Source: an uncultured Lachnospiraceae bacterium
GTDB lineage: Bacteria; Bacillota; Clostridia; Lachnospirales; Lachnospiraceae
NCBI GenBank assembly: GCA_902766735.1
Contig: CACXEU010000039.1
Span: forward strand, 1 to 64,000
DNA: 64,000 bases
Direction of reading: 5' to 3'
Position numbers and translations under genes: made by a program. Below, piece by piece: positions 36,941-47,137 of this stretch. The notes beneath the pieces were generated by a model, which ran no database searches, was not told where the DNA came from, and was given only the letters and a program-made list of their open reading frames with translations. Within the stretch, counting starts at the first letter, position 1; the number at the start of each line of letters is the position of its first letter.

Positions 36941-37948
36941 TTAACAATCTTTCTCAAAAATACCTTTTGAGGGCAACAGTTTTTCAAACGATGTACATAT
37001 ACGATCTGCTAGTTTTTCAAAATCAATATCCCCTTCCGGATCATTCAGACAAATATACTGATGTTTCTGATTTTCTATCACATCACATAATTCATCAACA
37101 GATTCCTCCGTCACAGAATTTACCAGATTATCTATTACTTTCGGTGAGAACTGTCCACTGGCAATCTGCCACCAGAGCACTACCCACTGATTTACATTGT
37201 CGCTTGTTCTAAATCTGTCTCGACAGGTATCACCCAGCTTTTCTGGTTCTGCCTCCCATACTTCCTGAAATGCACTTTTTAAATAGGCAGCCGGAGCATG
37301 GATGTTTTTAAATCCGGTAAAATAATCTGGATGTAACTTTTCTAAAAACCAAGTCCGTATATTGTCCTTGAATCGATAACTTTTGTCTCGATATTTTTTC
37401 CCATACTTTTTCACAGCCTCTCGTTTTGGAAAGTGTGCATTAACGATTCCTAAATCATTGACTGCTGCATGCTGCCAAGTTCCAATATTCCCAATCAAAG
37501 AAATCGGCACCTCTCCTCCATAAGTACATGGCAATCCTTCTCGAAAGAAATCTTCCTTCTGAAACGGTCGAAGCATAAACATATCATCATTAAAGTATAC
37601 GAAATGTTCTGCCAAATCCGGAATTCTATGAATATTCATTTCTATGGCATGAGAACTAAACGTTGGAAGGTACTCCTTCGGAATGAAATCCTCATGTTTT
37701 ACAATATTGAGTTTCGGTGCATCCACATTTAAAAACTCTGGAATATGTCCCCAGGTCACAAAGTGAATTTTTCGCACCCATGGTGCAAACTTTTCTACAG
37801 ACCGAAACCAATATTGAAGAATTCCCCAGTCACGAAAACGATTATCTGAAGTATTCTCATTCTCTATAATTCCTTGATATTTTCTTTTTTCTTTTAACCA
37901 TTCCGGGTCATTTCCATCTACCCAGAGAATGACAAAATCCATATCCAT
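36941..37948 (-). CDS. Stealth-type sugar-phosphate transferase
   Basis: The 335-residue protein has the four conserved regions of the Stealth family: CR1 MDFVILWVDGNDPEW, CR2 with RFRDWGILQYWFRSVEKF and HFVYFNDDMFML, CR3 with IHAPAAYLKS, and CR4 TSDNVNQWVVLWWQ. These enzymes transfer hexose-1-phosphate from UDP-sugars to glycans, making phosphodiester-linked polymers such as meningococcal and pathogen capsules. A phosphoglycan product is therefore likely. It is unusually intact, with all motifs present. Confidence 0.88.
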   Translation of the reverse strand: MDMDFVILWVDGNDPEWLKEKRKYQGIIENENTSDNRFRDWGILQYWFRSVEKFAPWVRKIHFVTWGHIPEFLNVDAPKLNIVKHEDFIPKEYLPTFSSHAIEMNIHRIPDLAEHFVYFNDDMFMLRPFQKEDFFREGLPCTYGGEVPISLIGNIGTWQHAAVNDLGIVNAHFPKREAVKKYGKKYRDKSYRFKDNIRTWFLEKLHPDYFTGFKNIHAPAAYLKSAFQEVWEAEPEKLGDTCRDRFRTSDNVNQWVVLWWQIASGQFSPKVIDNLVNSVTEESVDELCDVIENQKHQYICLNDPEGDIDFEKLADRICTSFEKLLPSKGIFEKDC

Positions 37949-37960
37949 GCTAATCTCCTG

Positions 37961-39034
37961 TTAACTATATTTCTTTTGATACCATTTCGTATTTTTCACC
38001 TTAACCGCTACTTTATGTCTTAATGCGCTATAATTTCTTCTAAAGATTAATTGATTAATCTTTTGACCACATAGCATCTCGTAGTAAATATTTCCATCCG
38101 TTTCTACCTGATGAGCATCAACCCATTCTTTAAACTCTACACAAATCTGCATAATTTCTTTTCTGCTCGACACAGAAATCTTTTCTCTTGCAAGAATAAG
38201 ATATAATTTCAATATTATATTCTTCTTTTCTTTTTCAATGTCATAGATATCTGAGTACTTCTTTTGTAGCAGATTAAATGACGATTCAATTTTGTTCACT
38301 AAATTATCAATATGTTCTACTCGTTTTAATCTTCTTCCTGCATTTCCTTCATCTTCAGTCTGACGATAATGATAGATTGGCGTTGATTCAAAATAGATAT
38401 GATTACAATGTGCCATACATCTAACGGAAAATTCCAAGTCCTCATATAAGAACATTTCTTCCCGAAGTTTCATATTGTTATCTAATAAAATTTTTCTTTT
38501 AATTACCTTATTCCATAGGGGGCTTAAAGAATTTCCATCAAACAATAACTCTATTTTTTGAATCCAATCCTCACTTTTTTTTATGCCACTAACCGGAGTA
38601 TTCATAATATCCCTTCTGTAGCATTCTCCCTTATGATAGTAATCAAATGTCATTCCATAGATTGCTATATCAATTAATGGTTCCTGTGAAATCTTTGTTA
38701 GAAGCTTATTCATCTCTTCTGAATCAATCTGATCATCTGCATCAATAAAAATGACATATTCACCTTTTGCGAGCTCAATGCCTTTATTTCTCGTATACGA
38801 AACCCCATGGTTTTCCTGAGAAAAAAGATGTATTATTTCACTTTTTTCACACAGTTTTTTGCAAACTTTTTCTGTATTATCTGTGGAGCCATCATTTAGT
38901 AATACTATTTCGATGTCCTGACGTTCCATCTTCATCAGACTTTCGATACATAACTCAATATACTCTTCACAATTATATAATGGGATAATAAAACTAAAAT
39001 TCAGCATCTTCCATTTGATTTGTTTGTTGCTCAT
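37961..39034 (-). CDS. GT2 glycosyltransferase
   Basis: The 357-residue product starts at ATG 39034, supported by GGAGG 6 bases upstream, and overlaps the EpsG-like gene by 41 bases. GT-A motifs are SFIIPLYNCEEYI, LNDGSTDNT and VIFIDADDQI, with a metal-binding DxD-like pair. The C-terminal third is helical. It transfers one sugar of the repeat unit. Confidence 0.9.
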   Translation of the reverse strand: MSNKQIKWKMLNFSFIIPLYNCEEYIELCIESLMKMERQDIEIVLLNDGSTDNTEKVCKKLCEKSEIIHLFSQENHGVSYTRNKGIELAKGEYVIFIDADDQIDSEEMNKLLTKISQEPLIDIAIYGMTFDYYHKGECYRRDIMNTPVSGIKKSEDWIQKIELLFDGNSLSPLWNKVIKRKILLDNNMKLREEMFLYEDLEFSVRCMAHCNHIYFESTPIYHYRQTEDEGNAGRRLKRVEHIDNLVNKIESSFNLLQKKYSDIYDIEKEKKNIILKLYLILAREKISVSSRKEIMQICVEFKEWVDAHQVETDGNIYYEMLCGQKINQLIFRRNYSALRHKVAVKVKNTKWYQKKYS

Positions 39035-40160
39035 TCGGTACCTCCCATTGGAAACGATAGTTTAAATAATTATCAGCTTTATCCTCAATCTTTAACCCGA
39101 GACACGTCGCATCATACCACCAAATCATAATACCGGTTAATATAATAACAAAAAACTTTAGACTATCTTTATCAAATATAAATGGCGGTAAATTTTTTTC
39201 ATCACTCATTGGAACTTCTCGAATAGGGCTATAAAAAATCATCGGAATATATAAAATCGAAAACTGAAGATAGTAATCTGAAAAGCGGGTAAATACATTA
39301 TTGTATCCCGAAAACATTTGTATAGAAGCCGCTACAACCATCAAAGTAAATAATGTTTCAAATTGTTTTTCTCTAAATCCTTTTATAAGTATACCTACTA
39401 AAGCAATTAATAAAATAACAACAAATCTTCCGCCTAAGGAAATAATTTTATTCGTGTTTACAACACCCTCTTCATAGTAAATATCCGTCCCCCATTCAGC
39501 AATCGGCTGCTTAAAAATAAATACGGCAATCATTATGATAATGTACACTATAACCGTATTTTCTGTTATTTTTTTGTTTGCAATGTAATAGGTCGGCAAA
39601 AAAACAAGCGCAGGTGCGTGAATGAACCCTGCAAGTAAAACTAAAATAATAAAGCTTTTCCTTCTCTTTTCAAAAACTGCTATCATTGCATACATTAACA
39701 CAGCCATTGCCAATCCTTGTTTGATTGTTGAAAAATCATATACAAGAAAAAAAGACATACAATTCCAAATAAGATAACTAAACCATGGTTTTGGGGAATA
39801 TATATATATTAATATAGCAACGGCAACTTGAGTAAAAATAGCAAGAAAAATTAGAAATATGTGAAAATCGCCATCCGTGATTACCGAGAAAAACTTACAG
39901 ATCCATTGAAAGCCAGCATTTCTTCCCCCATGAAATACTGCCTCATCAAACCAACCTAACGAACTACTTTTGTAGAGTTCATAATGATACGCATATTTTC
40001 TCAAATCTCCAGTCAAATACATATAACGCCAACCACATACAAACGTATGAACTACAGTCATTAACAATATATAGTACTTTCTATCTTTTCCTTCCTGAGG
40101 CAATATCATCCCTAGCACGATGACTATTGCAACAATATACCAATATATATTTACTCCCAT
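38994..40160 (-). CDS. epsG: EpsG-like polysaccharide polymerase
   Basis: The ATG at 40160 is chosen, with GGGAA 6 bases upstream (the frame starts at 40175). The 388-residue protein has about ten membrane helices. Conserved blocks are YIVAIVIVLGMILPQ, WRYMYLTGDLRKYAYHYE and YDFSTIKQGLAMAVLMYA, typical of the EpsG/Wzy-like family. It would join lipid-linked repeat units on the outer face of the membrane. The C-terminal tail is hydrophilic. Confidence 0.88.
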   Translation of the reverse strand: MGVNIYWYIVAIVIVLGMILPQEGKDRKYYILLMTVVHTFVCGWRYMYLTGDLRKYAYHYELYKSSSLGWFDEAVFHGGRNAGFQWICKFFSVITDGDFHIFLIFLAIFTQVAVAILIYIYSPKPWFSYLIWNCMSFFLVYDFSTIKQGLAMAVLMYAMIAVFEKRRKSFIILVLLAGFIHAPALVFLPTYYIANKKITENTVIVYIIIMIAVFIFKQPIAEWGTDIYYEEGVVNTNKIISLGGRFVVILLIALVGILIKGFREKQFETLFTLMVVAASIQMFSGYNNVFTRFSDYYLQFSILYIPMIFYSPIREVPMSDEKNLPPFIFDKDSLKFFVIILTGIMIWWYDATCLGLKIEDKADNYLNYRFQWEVPNEQQTNQMEDAEF

Positions 40161-40196
40161 TACATCTTCCCACATTCATTAATATTTAATCATGTA

Positions 40197-41369
40197 TTAT
40201 AGTAAATCATAAAATGAATTTATTATCTTATAGCTATTGTTTGGTTCTTCTTTTGTTTTCTTTTCCAGATACTCTTTTAACTCATTATCATTTATTATTT
40301 TTTCAATCCCCTCAGCGATTCCCTTTGCATCAATTTTCGTAATCACTCCTGTTTCCCCATCTTTGATTTGGTCAAATACAGAAGGATACTCTGTAACAAC
40401 AATTGCTTTTCCTAATATTTTTGCCTCATCTAAAACAATAGATTTTCCCTCATATCTAGAGGGCTGGACGATTAAATCTGCTTTTTTCATATATGGGTAT
40501 GGATTTTGTCTTATCCCCTCCAAAACGATATTATTTTCTAGTTTGTTATCCGCGATAAAGTTTTCTAATTCCCCTCGCATCACACCTTCTCCAAATATGT
40601 GCCAACAAAATGAAATATTTTTATCCACAAGAATCTTAGCCGCACGTACTGCAATATCAAACCCTTTTTGGTGATCCAACCTACCAACAGATACAAAATT
40701 CCAGGAAGCATTTTCCTTCCAGCAATCATTTACACTTTCTCTTGATTTTTTTTCAACGTCCTCTTCTAAGACAATATTCTCTATGATATGCATCTTGTTT
40801 TTCACCTCTGGGAGGTAATTAAGAAATGCATCTCTACATATATCAGAAATAGTTGCCAACCCATCAAATTTCTTATAATACTCCAGTTCTTCTTCAAGTA
40901 ATTCTCTTCCTGAAAAATCTATATGAATCCATCCAATTTTTTTCTTTGCTTCAATCTTATCAATCACAAAAAAGTCAGTATTTCCTTCAAGATACCCGAT
41001 TGCAACATCATAATTCTTTTCAAGTTTTTTGATATGTTTGCTCAATGATTTCCACTCAAATATTTTTTTGTGAGATAATTTATGGCGTATTGAAATCCAT
41101 GTTCTAACAAATCCCTTTAAAAAATGCCCTTTAAGGAACAAATTTTTTGCGTAATATCTCCACTCAAGAAGCATGGCTTGACTCACTTCATCTGCACCTA
41201 CAATATTAACCCATTTAGGAACTTCTGATTGTAGCACTCCTCCTGTTTCAAATAAGAATAAATCTACTTCAACCTTTTGAGAATCTAGTGCCTTGAGAAG
41301 AGTCACAAGGCTTTTTTCCGCACCACCCATTCTTAACGTTGGGATTACAAATATCAGTTTTTTCTTCAC
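40197..41369 (-). CDS. GT4 glycosyltransferase
   Basis: The 390-residue protein has N-terminal FVIPTLRMGGAEKSL, donor-domain SVGRLDHQKGFDIAV and signature RYEGKSIVLDEA. Its central segment GYLEGNTDFFVIDK resembles capsule GT4 enzymes near phosphoglycosyl donors. Its start overlaps the acetyltransferase stop by one base. Donor unknown. Confidence 0.9.
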   Translation of the reverse strand: MKKKLIFVIPTLRMGGAEKSLVTLLKALDSQKVEVDLFLFETGGVLQSEVPKWVNIVGADEVSQAMLLEWRYYAKNLFLKGHFLKGFVRTWISIRHKLSHKKIFEWKSLSKHIKKLEKNYDVAIGYLEGNTDFFVIDKIEAKKKIGWIHIDFSGRELLEEELEYYKKFDGLATISDICRDAFLNYLPEVKNKMHIIENIVLEEDVEKKSRESVNDCWKENASWNFVSVGRLDHQKGFDIAVRAAKILVDKNISFCWHIFGEGVMRGELENFIADNKLENNIVLEGIRQNPYPYMKKADLIVQPSRYEGKSIVLDEAKILGKAIVVTEYPSVFDQIKDGETGVITKIDAKGIAEGIEKIINDNELKEYLEKKTKEEPNNSYKIINSFYDLL

Positions 41370-41887
41370 TATTTTCTCCTTTTTACCACTTTAGCTGGAT
41401 TCCCTGCAACAATAGTATATGGCTCAACATCTTTCGTTACTACAGAACTTGCTCCAATAACACAGCCATCTCCAATTGTCACTCCCGGTAAAATTGTTAC
41501 TCTTGAACCAATCCATACATCATTTCCAATGTGTACAGGTTCTATTTCTGAAGATTTTTGTCTCCACATTGGAATATCCGTTCTTTCCATTCCATGATTA
41601 TGTGTATATATATAACACTCAGGTCCCATCATTACATCTCTTCCAATTGTAACATCACTGGCTACAACAGCATTTACCCCAATACCTGAATTATCACCAA
41701 GCGAAACATTACTACTAAACATGGCACCTTTTTCAATATTTACATTTTTTCCACATTCTCGTAATATTAATTTTCCACAAAAGCCTCTAATTTTTTTGCT
41801 TCCCAAACTAAATCTGCTAAATGAAAGCGGCATATGTTTCCCTATTAAGTTGTATATAATCCTTCCAACAATTACTTTCATAATCAT
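41369..41887 (-). CDS. Hexapeptide-repeat O-acetyltransferase
   Basis: The 172-residue protein has left-handed beta-helix repeats (about 45-150) and the CoA-site motif THNHGMERTD, with a likely catalytic His. It closes with VVTKDVEPYTIVAGNPAKV. It resembles the WcaF/maltose O-acetyltransferase group that decorates capsule sugars. It overlaps the next GT4 gene by 4 bases. Confidence 0.9.
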   Translation of the reverse strand: MIMKVIVGRIIYNLIGKHMPLSFSRFSLGSKKIRGFCGKLILRECGKNVNIEKGAMFSSNVSLGDNSGIGVNAVVASDVTIGRDVMMGPECYIYTHNHGMERTDIPMWRQKSSEIEPVHIGNDVWIGSRVTILPGVTIGDGCVIGASSVVTKDVEPYTIVAGNPAKVVKRRK

Positions 41888-43041
41888 CTAACCTCTTTGC
41901 TCTTTTTTTCTGAATAGTCAGCTTTATATAATTCACATATCTTTTTCGAAAAACTTTTCGAATCAAAACCCTTGGACTCTACCACACGAATTATCTCCTC
42001 CTTTGATGCTTTTAAACTATCCACAGATTGTTCTATCGCATCAGTCCATTCTTCCACACTATCTGATAATCTGAGCCACATCACTTTACCAATTTCAAAA
42101 TCCACTTCTCGAGAATAAGTATCTGCCGATACGCAAGGCAATCCTGTTGCTTGCGCTTCTATCATTACCAGTGGCATTCCCTCATACTTTGACGGTAATA
42201 CAAAAGCACTGCTTTTTCTCATAAGAACATCTACATCATTTCTTACTCCTAAAAAGGAAATATATTCCTCCAATTCATATTTCTTAATATTGTCAGAAAT
42301 TTCCTGTTTCATTTTCTCATCATCTCCATCGCCAACACAGAGAATTCTGATTTTTCGATTTCTCTTTTTCAGTTCTTTCGCGATATCTACAAGAAATGTT
42401 TGATTTTTTACTCTACTTACTCGAGCAACATTAATTACATTCTTCCATCCATCTTTTTCTACAAATTCACCGATTTCCTCTTTCCCGTAATTATCAAGAT
42501 ATTTCTTTGTATCAACCGAATTAAAAACAAGGTGATAGGAGTTTTTCCGAATAATTTTGTCACCATATAAGAATTTTCCTGCCCATGTTGAACACGCCAC
42601 CTGTACTGTGGAATATCTTCTAATCAACATCCGCATTGCACTCTGATACATTCTTCTAGTCAAACTATATTTTCCAGATTCGTCGTCTCCTTCTCGCCAA
42701 TTATGCGCATGAGAAAACCTGCACGGAACACCTGCTAACTTTGCAACGAAAAGTGTTATCCCGCAATGAAACAATTCATGTGCATGGACAATATCGTACT
42801 TCCCGTCTTTCATGATTCGATACAATTCTCTACAATATTTTATTGGATGTTCTCTACATTCATTGGATAATACAATAAACTTTCCACCCAATGCTTCAAT
42901 TTCTTTTCGATGAAAAGCGTCTGCCATATTTGATGTGAAGTCTATTTGAAATTGTTCTTTATCAGCATTTCTCATCAAATGCATCAACTGGCTCTCTATT
43001 CCGCCAACATGCATTGTTCCTGCCACCATTAATACTTTCAT
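41884..43041 (-). CDS. GT4 glycosyltransferase
   Basis: The 385-residue protein has N-terminal LMVAGTMHVGGIESQLM, acceptor-side YDIVHAHELFHCGI, donor-domain NVARVSRVKNQTFLV and signature SKYEGMPLVMIEA. This is an EpsF/CapM-like branch. The basic C-terminus may aid membrane contact. Confidence 0.9.
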   Translation of the reverse strand: MKVLMVAGTMHVGGIESQLMHLMRNADKEQFQIDFTSNMADAFHRKEIEALGGKFIVLSNECREHPIKYCRELYRIMKDGKYDIVHAHELFHCGITLFVAKLAGVPCRFSHAHNWREGDDESGKYSLTRRMYQSAMRMLIRRYSTVQVACSTWAGKFLYGDKIIRKNSYHLVFNSVDTKKYLDNYGKEEIGEFVEKDGWKNVINVARVSRVKNQTFLVDIAKELKKRNRKIRILCVGDGDDEKMKQEISDNIKKYELEEYISFLGVRNDVDVLMRKSSAFVLPSKYEGMPLVMIEAQATGLPCVSADTYSREVDFEIGKVMWLRLSDSVEEWTDAIEQSVDSLKASKEEIIRVVESKGFDSKSFSKKICELYKADYSEKKSKEVR

Positions 43042-43056
43042 ATTTCAATCCTTTTT

Positions 43057-43959
43057 TTACATATATTTACTCTTCCATAGCCGATACATTAAGTAACCCG
43101 GCAAAATACAAACAAGTTTCAATCCTCGATAATTTTCCGTATATTTTATTATTTTATTGACAGACAGATTAGCAAAAAATCCATAGCATACAAATAATAA
43201 CCCATTCTTTACTCTTTGTTTCAAGAAATTCCTTTTATCCATAGCTAATTCAGAGTTCATCATTCCTCCATAAGGATTCTTAATTCGCATCTCTCGTCCA
43301 GTTCTCGTCAATCCATCTTCTAAATACTCACATATATATATTACTCTATTAACGTATATGCATTTCTGTTCAAGGCCAACTCTATACCATAAAACAGTCT
43401 CAGCCATAAATCGTTCTCCTGAAAAAATTGGAAATGGAAATTTCAAAAAAGTTTGCGAACGAATTACTTCACAACAATCACTCCCACTAACACATACTCT
43501 TTTATATCTTAGTACGTCAACAGGTGTATCCTCATCTTTTGCATATGCGACCGGATCATTTTCTGTAATTCCTTTTAGGTAAACGACCATCCCAATTCGA
43601 TTATCATTTTCATACTTCTTCCATCCTTCAAGTACAGTTTCTACTGCATTATCAGTCAAATAGTCATCACTATCCAGAATCAGAACATAGTCGCCATGGA
43701 TATACTTGTGAGATTCATTCAATGCTGTATGTTTTCCACCATTTTCTTTTTTGATATATTGAATCGAGAAATCGACCATTTCCTTCTTAAATTTTTTCAC
43801 TATTTCAGTTGTGGCATCTTCGCTTCCATCATCCACAATAATCCATTCAAATTTTTTACTCGTCTGACTCACTAAAGATTCAAAACACCTTTTTAGCAAA
43901 TGACCTCTGTTGTATGTTGGTGTGATTATCGACAGTAATCTTCCTTTTTTTGCGTTCAT
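43057..43959 (-). CDS. GT2 glycosyltransferase
   Basis: The ATG at 43959 overlaps the stop of the preceding gene (TAATG) and has GGAGG 4 bases upstream, giving 300 residues. GT-A motifs SIITPTYNRGHLLKR, VDDGSEDAT and LILDSDDYLTDNA are clear. Adds one sugar to the repeat unit; donor unknown. Confidence 0.9.
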   Translation of the reverse strand: MNAKKGRLLSIITPTYNRGHLLKRCFESLVSQTSKKFEWIIVDDGSEDATTEIVKKFKKEMVDFSIQYIKKENGGKHTALNESHKYIHGDYVLILDSDDYLTDNAVETVLEGWKKYENDNRIGMVVYLKGITENDPVAYAKDEDTPVDVLRYKRVCVSGSDCCEVIRSQTFLKFPFPIFSGERFMAETVLWYRVGLEQKCIYVNRVIYICEYLEDGLTRTGREMRIKNPYGGMMNSELAMDKRNFLKQRVKNGLLFVCYGFFANLSVNKIIKYTENYRGLKLVCILPGYLMYRLWKSKYM

Positions 43960-45071
43960 TATTCCTCCATGTAAAACTCCATCAACCATTTTGCCGTTTG
44001 ATGAATATCATATCCATGTTTTTTCACATACTCAGCTCCACTTTTTCGTACATAAATCAGTTTATCTAAAACCATATCACTCCATTGCTCAATAGAAGCA
44101 TCTAAATCACATACAAAAACTTGATTTTCCGTTATAATGCATTCAGTAGAAACATGATTAGAAATGATACAATTAACTCCCGATGATTGAGCCTCGACCG
44201 TAGCAAGCGATAACCCTTCATACAACGAAGGGAATAAAAACAAATCCATTGCTTGATAAAAAGGGGATGTATCCTCTTGATTTCCTGCAAAAATCACATA
44301 ATCTCTTAATTCCATCTTTTGTGCCTTTTTCTCTATTTCCGAACGAAGTTCCCCATCTCCAACAAGTAATAGTACAGTATTAGAATCTTCCTTATGTACT
44401 TTTCCAAAAATGTCTAGAATAAATTTATGATTTTTCGGAGGAACAAAACGTCCAATATGACCTATTACCTTTTTGTTTTCTATCCCGTATTTCTTTCTGA
44501 TGATTTTTCTAGTTACTTCATTATAACTAAACTCACTTGTATCTATAGCATTATTTAAAACAAAAAATTTTTTTGAGGAGTTCACTATTTTCTTCCCATA
44601 TCTAGATTTCCCAGCATTTATTGAACACGCAAAGTAATAATCTGCACTTTTCCTAACTGGAAAAGAGTAAATTTGATACAAAATATTTTTAATGCCTAAA
44701 ATACCTGTTGTATGACTATGTGATATTGTATACACACCATATTTCTTAGCTATTCTCAAATATATGGAAGCACTTCGTCCCACATGACCGTGAACAATTT
44801 TATATTCCTGATGATGTTCTTTCATAAAAGTATTCCACCATCTTGCATATGCAAATCGATTCTTACCATTGTACTGTGGACACCGATAAATTCTTCCTCC
44901 CAGTGCCAATATTTCTTCATCAAATGCAGCTGGTTCAGAACTGTTTTCCACAAAATCAAACTGTATTTTTTCTCGATCAATATTTCGATAGAGATTCATA
45001 ATCATCACTTCTGCGCCGCCTCGATTCATAATACCGATAACATGCAAAATTCTTATTGGTTTCTGATTCAT
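43959..45071 (-). CDS. GT4 glycosyltransferase (EpsF-like)
   Basis: The 370-residue protein starts IRILHVIGIMNRGGAEVMIM and has YKIVHGHVGRSASIY, GHIGRFVPPKNHKFIL and SLYEGLSLATVEA. The motif set is that of EpsF/GT4 capsular enzymes. Donor unknown. Confidence 0.9.
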   Translation of the reverse strand: MNQKPIRILHVIGIMNRGGAEVMIMNLYRNIDREKIQFDFVENSSEPAAFDEEILALGGRIYRCPQYNGKNRFAYARWWNTFMKEHHQEYKIVHGHVGRSASIYLRIAKKYGVYTISHSHTTGILGIKNILYQIYSFPVRKSADYYFACSINAGKSRYGKKIVNSSKKFFVLNNAIDTSEFSYNEVTRKIIRKKYGIENKKVIGHIGRFVPPKNHKFILDIFGKVHKEDSNTVLLLVGDGELRSEIEKKAQKMELRDYVIFAGNQEDTSPFYQAMDLFLFPSLYEGLSLATVEAQSSGVNCIISNHVSTECIITENQVFVCDLDASIEQWSDMVLDKLIYVRKSGAEYVKKHGYDIHQTAKWLMEFYMEE

Positions 45072-45092
45072 TCTATATCCTTCTAAATCATT

Positions 45093-46208
45093 TTATTTCA
45101 ATAATCCAAACACTTCTTCCTTAGCATTCTCAATACAAAAAGGAATCACTGCTTCTTTATTTCTTTTCGCCATCTTCTCACACAACTCCGGTTGCGACTT
45201 TAATTCCACTATCCGCTCTGCAAACTGCTTCCAGTCATCGGGGTTACATAGGTATCCCGACACCCCATCTTCCATCACATCAACCAGTCCTCGAATATTT
45301 GATGTAATTAAAGGTAATCCACAATACATCGCTTCCAAGGATGCCACCGGTAATCCTTCTCTTTTTGACGGCATCACATATACATTCGACTGATTGCAGA
45401 TATCTACCACATCTGTACGATAACCCAAAAAATGAACTCTATCAGAAATATCCAACGCTTCTGACAGACCCTTTAAATCATCCAGCTTATCTCCTTTTCC
45501 ACAGAGAATGTAATGTATTTCTTTGTCCTCTATTTCTCCCATCGCCTTAAGAATTGTTTTTTGATTTTTATTCTCATTTAATTCTCCTACGGAAAGAATT
45601 AAAAAGGTATCTTTCGAAAGTCCTAATTCCTTACGAATGCTGCTTTGATGTTCCTGCGGTGTAAGGCGTTCCGTGTTGATACCGATTCCGTGAATATATT
45701 TCACATCTGGAAGTCCCATTTTTTTAGCCCTTGCGAAATCTTCTCGATTCACCGTTACCACCCGTTCACAAAAATGACCAGCAAACTTTTCAATGGGATA
45801 AAACATCATCCAGTTAACCTTTGGTGCACCTTCATAAAAGTGAAATCCATGAACCATATAGATAACCTTGGTTCCATTTTTTCGCGCCTTTCTTGCTGCC
45901 AATCGGGTCACTACCCCCATAACCGGTTCATTAGTCCAGATCACATCATAGTTTCCACGATTAATAACCTTTTTCATATCACCATATCCTTTAAAGTTGG
46001 TCGGTGATGCCGGGCTTCGAACCAATCGAACAATATGGATATCCTTTACCACGCCTTTCAGTTTCTCACGAATTTCATCCATTCGTCCACCCACATCTGA
46101 GCAGGCGATTTCCACTTCGAATCCGTTCTCTGAAAGATAAATTACATGAGGAATCAGAAACTGAACCATCATTAAATCTGTTGATGTAATTAATAATCTT
46201 TTACTCAT
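45093..46208 (-). CDS. GT4 glycosyltransferase (EpsD-like)
   Basis: The 371-residue protein starts LITSTDLMMVQFLIPHV and has NYDVIWTNEPVMGVVT, VIYMVHGFHFYEG, SVGELNENKNQKTIL and SKREGLPVASLEA, as in EpsD-type transferases that often add the second sugar. It lies next to the early-pathway genes, consistent with that role. The 3' end of the transketolase C-terminal subunit gene overlaps its start by 8 bases. Confidence 0.9.
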   Translation of the reverse strand: MSKRLLITSTDLMMVQFLIPHVIYLSENGFEVEIACSDVGGRMDEIREKLKGVVKDIHIVRLVRSPASPTNFKGYGDMKKVINRGNYDVIWTNEPVMGVVTRLAARKARKNGTKVIYMVHGFHFYEGAPKVNWMMFYPIEKFAGHFCERVVTVNREDFARAKKMGLPDVKYIHGIGINTERLTPQEHQSSIRKELGLSKDTFLILSVGELNENKNQKTILKAMGEIEDKEIHYILCGKGDKLDDLKGLSEALDISDRVHFLGYRTDVVDICNQSNVYVMPSKREGLPVASLEAMYCGLPLITSNIRGLVDVMEDGVSGYLCNPDDWKQFAERIVELKSQPELCEKMAKRNKEAVIPFCIENAKEEVFGLLK

Positions 46209-47124
46209 TCATTTCTTTCTCAATTCTTTCCACAATTTTTCCAGCAGACATTCCGTACTCTTCTCTTAAGTACTTCTGGTTTCCTACGCGAACTGCATAC
46301 TCATCATTCAGTCCGATGCGAAGCAGATGGGCTTTCTTTTCTTTCATCTCTGCCATTACTTCTGCCACGGCACTGCCAAATCCACCAACGATGTTATGTT
46401 CCTCGCAGGTTACAATTAAATCAAACTCTTTGCTGCACTGTTCAATTACAGCCTTATCAATCGGCTTAATTGTTGGGAATGTATACGCAGCCGGATTCCA
46501 TCCATCCTGCTTTAACTGTCCTAAAGCATCTTCTACTTCTTCGAAAATAGCTCCGGTAGAAAAGATTGCAATCTTTTCTCCATCCTGTACTTTAATCGCT
46601 TTTCCGATTTCAAAGTTTTCTATCTTCTCGTGAATTCTTTTTTCGCCACCACGACCTAATCTCAGATAAGCCGTTCCCGGATAATTCACTAACGCTTTCG
46701 TACATTCTTCCGCTTCCACTAAATCTCCGGGCGCCATCACTACGACATCTGGCAATGCACGAAGCACTGCCAAATCTTCTGTGGCATGGTGACTCATTCC
46801 CAAAGATCCGTATACGAATCCACCACCGACACAAACGATTTTCACGTTGGCATTGTGATAGGCACAGTCATTTCGAATCTGTTCCAGACAACGAAGTGTC
46901 GGGAAGTTCCCAATGGAATAGGTAAATACTGTCTTTCCTTCCAACGCCATTCCTGCCGCTACCGTCGTCATATTCTGTTCTGCGATTCCTGCATTGGTAA
47001 ACTGGTTCGGAACTTGCTCCCAATATGGTTTTAAAACACCGAATCCTAAATCTCCGGTAATTAATTCTATCTTTTCATTTTCTTTTGCTAATTCCACTAG
47101 CGTTCTAACAAATGTATCTCTCAT
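46201..47124 (-). CDS. Transketolase C-terminal subunit
   Basis: The ATG at 47124 is chosen over the earlier frame start because GGGGAGAAGGA precedes it; the product has 307 residues. It carries the pyrimidine-binding half of transketolase (GDLGFGVLKPYWE, NAGIAEQNMTTVAAGMA, GFGSAVAEVMAEM) and a C-terminal swivel domain. With the gene just before it, it makes a two-subunit enzyme. Placement inside a polysaccharide operon points to a dedicated sugar precursor rather than the housekeeping pentose pathway. Confidence 0.9.
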   Translation of the reverse strand: MRDTFVRTLVELAKENEKIELITGDLGFGVLKPYWEQVPNQFTNAGIAEQNMTTVAAGMALEGKTVFTYSIGNFPTLRCLEQIRNDCAYHNANVKIVCVGGGFVYGSLGMSHHATEDLAVLRALPDVVVMAPGDLVEAEECTKALVNYPGTAYLRLGRGGEKRIHEKIENFEIGKAIKVQDGEKIAIFSTGAIFEEVEDALGQLKQDGWNPAAYTFPTIKPIDKAVIEQCSKEFDLIVTCEEHNIVGGFGSAVAEVMAEMKEKKAHLLRIGLNDEYAVRVGNQKYLREEYGMSAGKIVERIEKEMNE

Positions 47125-47137
47125 GAATCCTTCTCCC

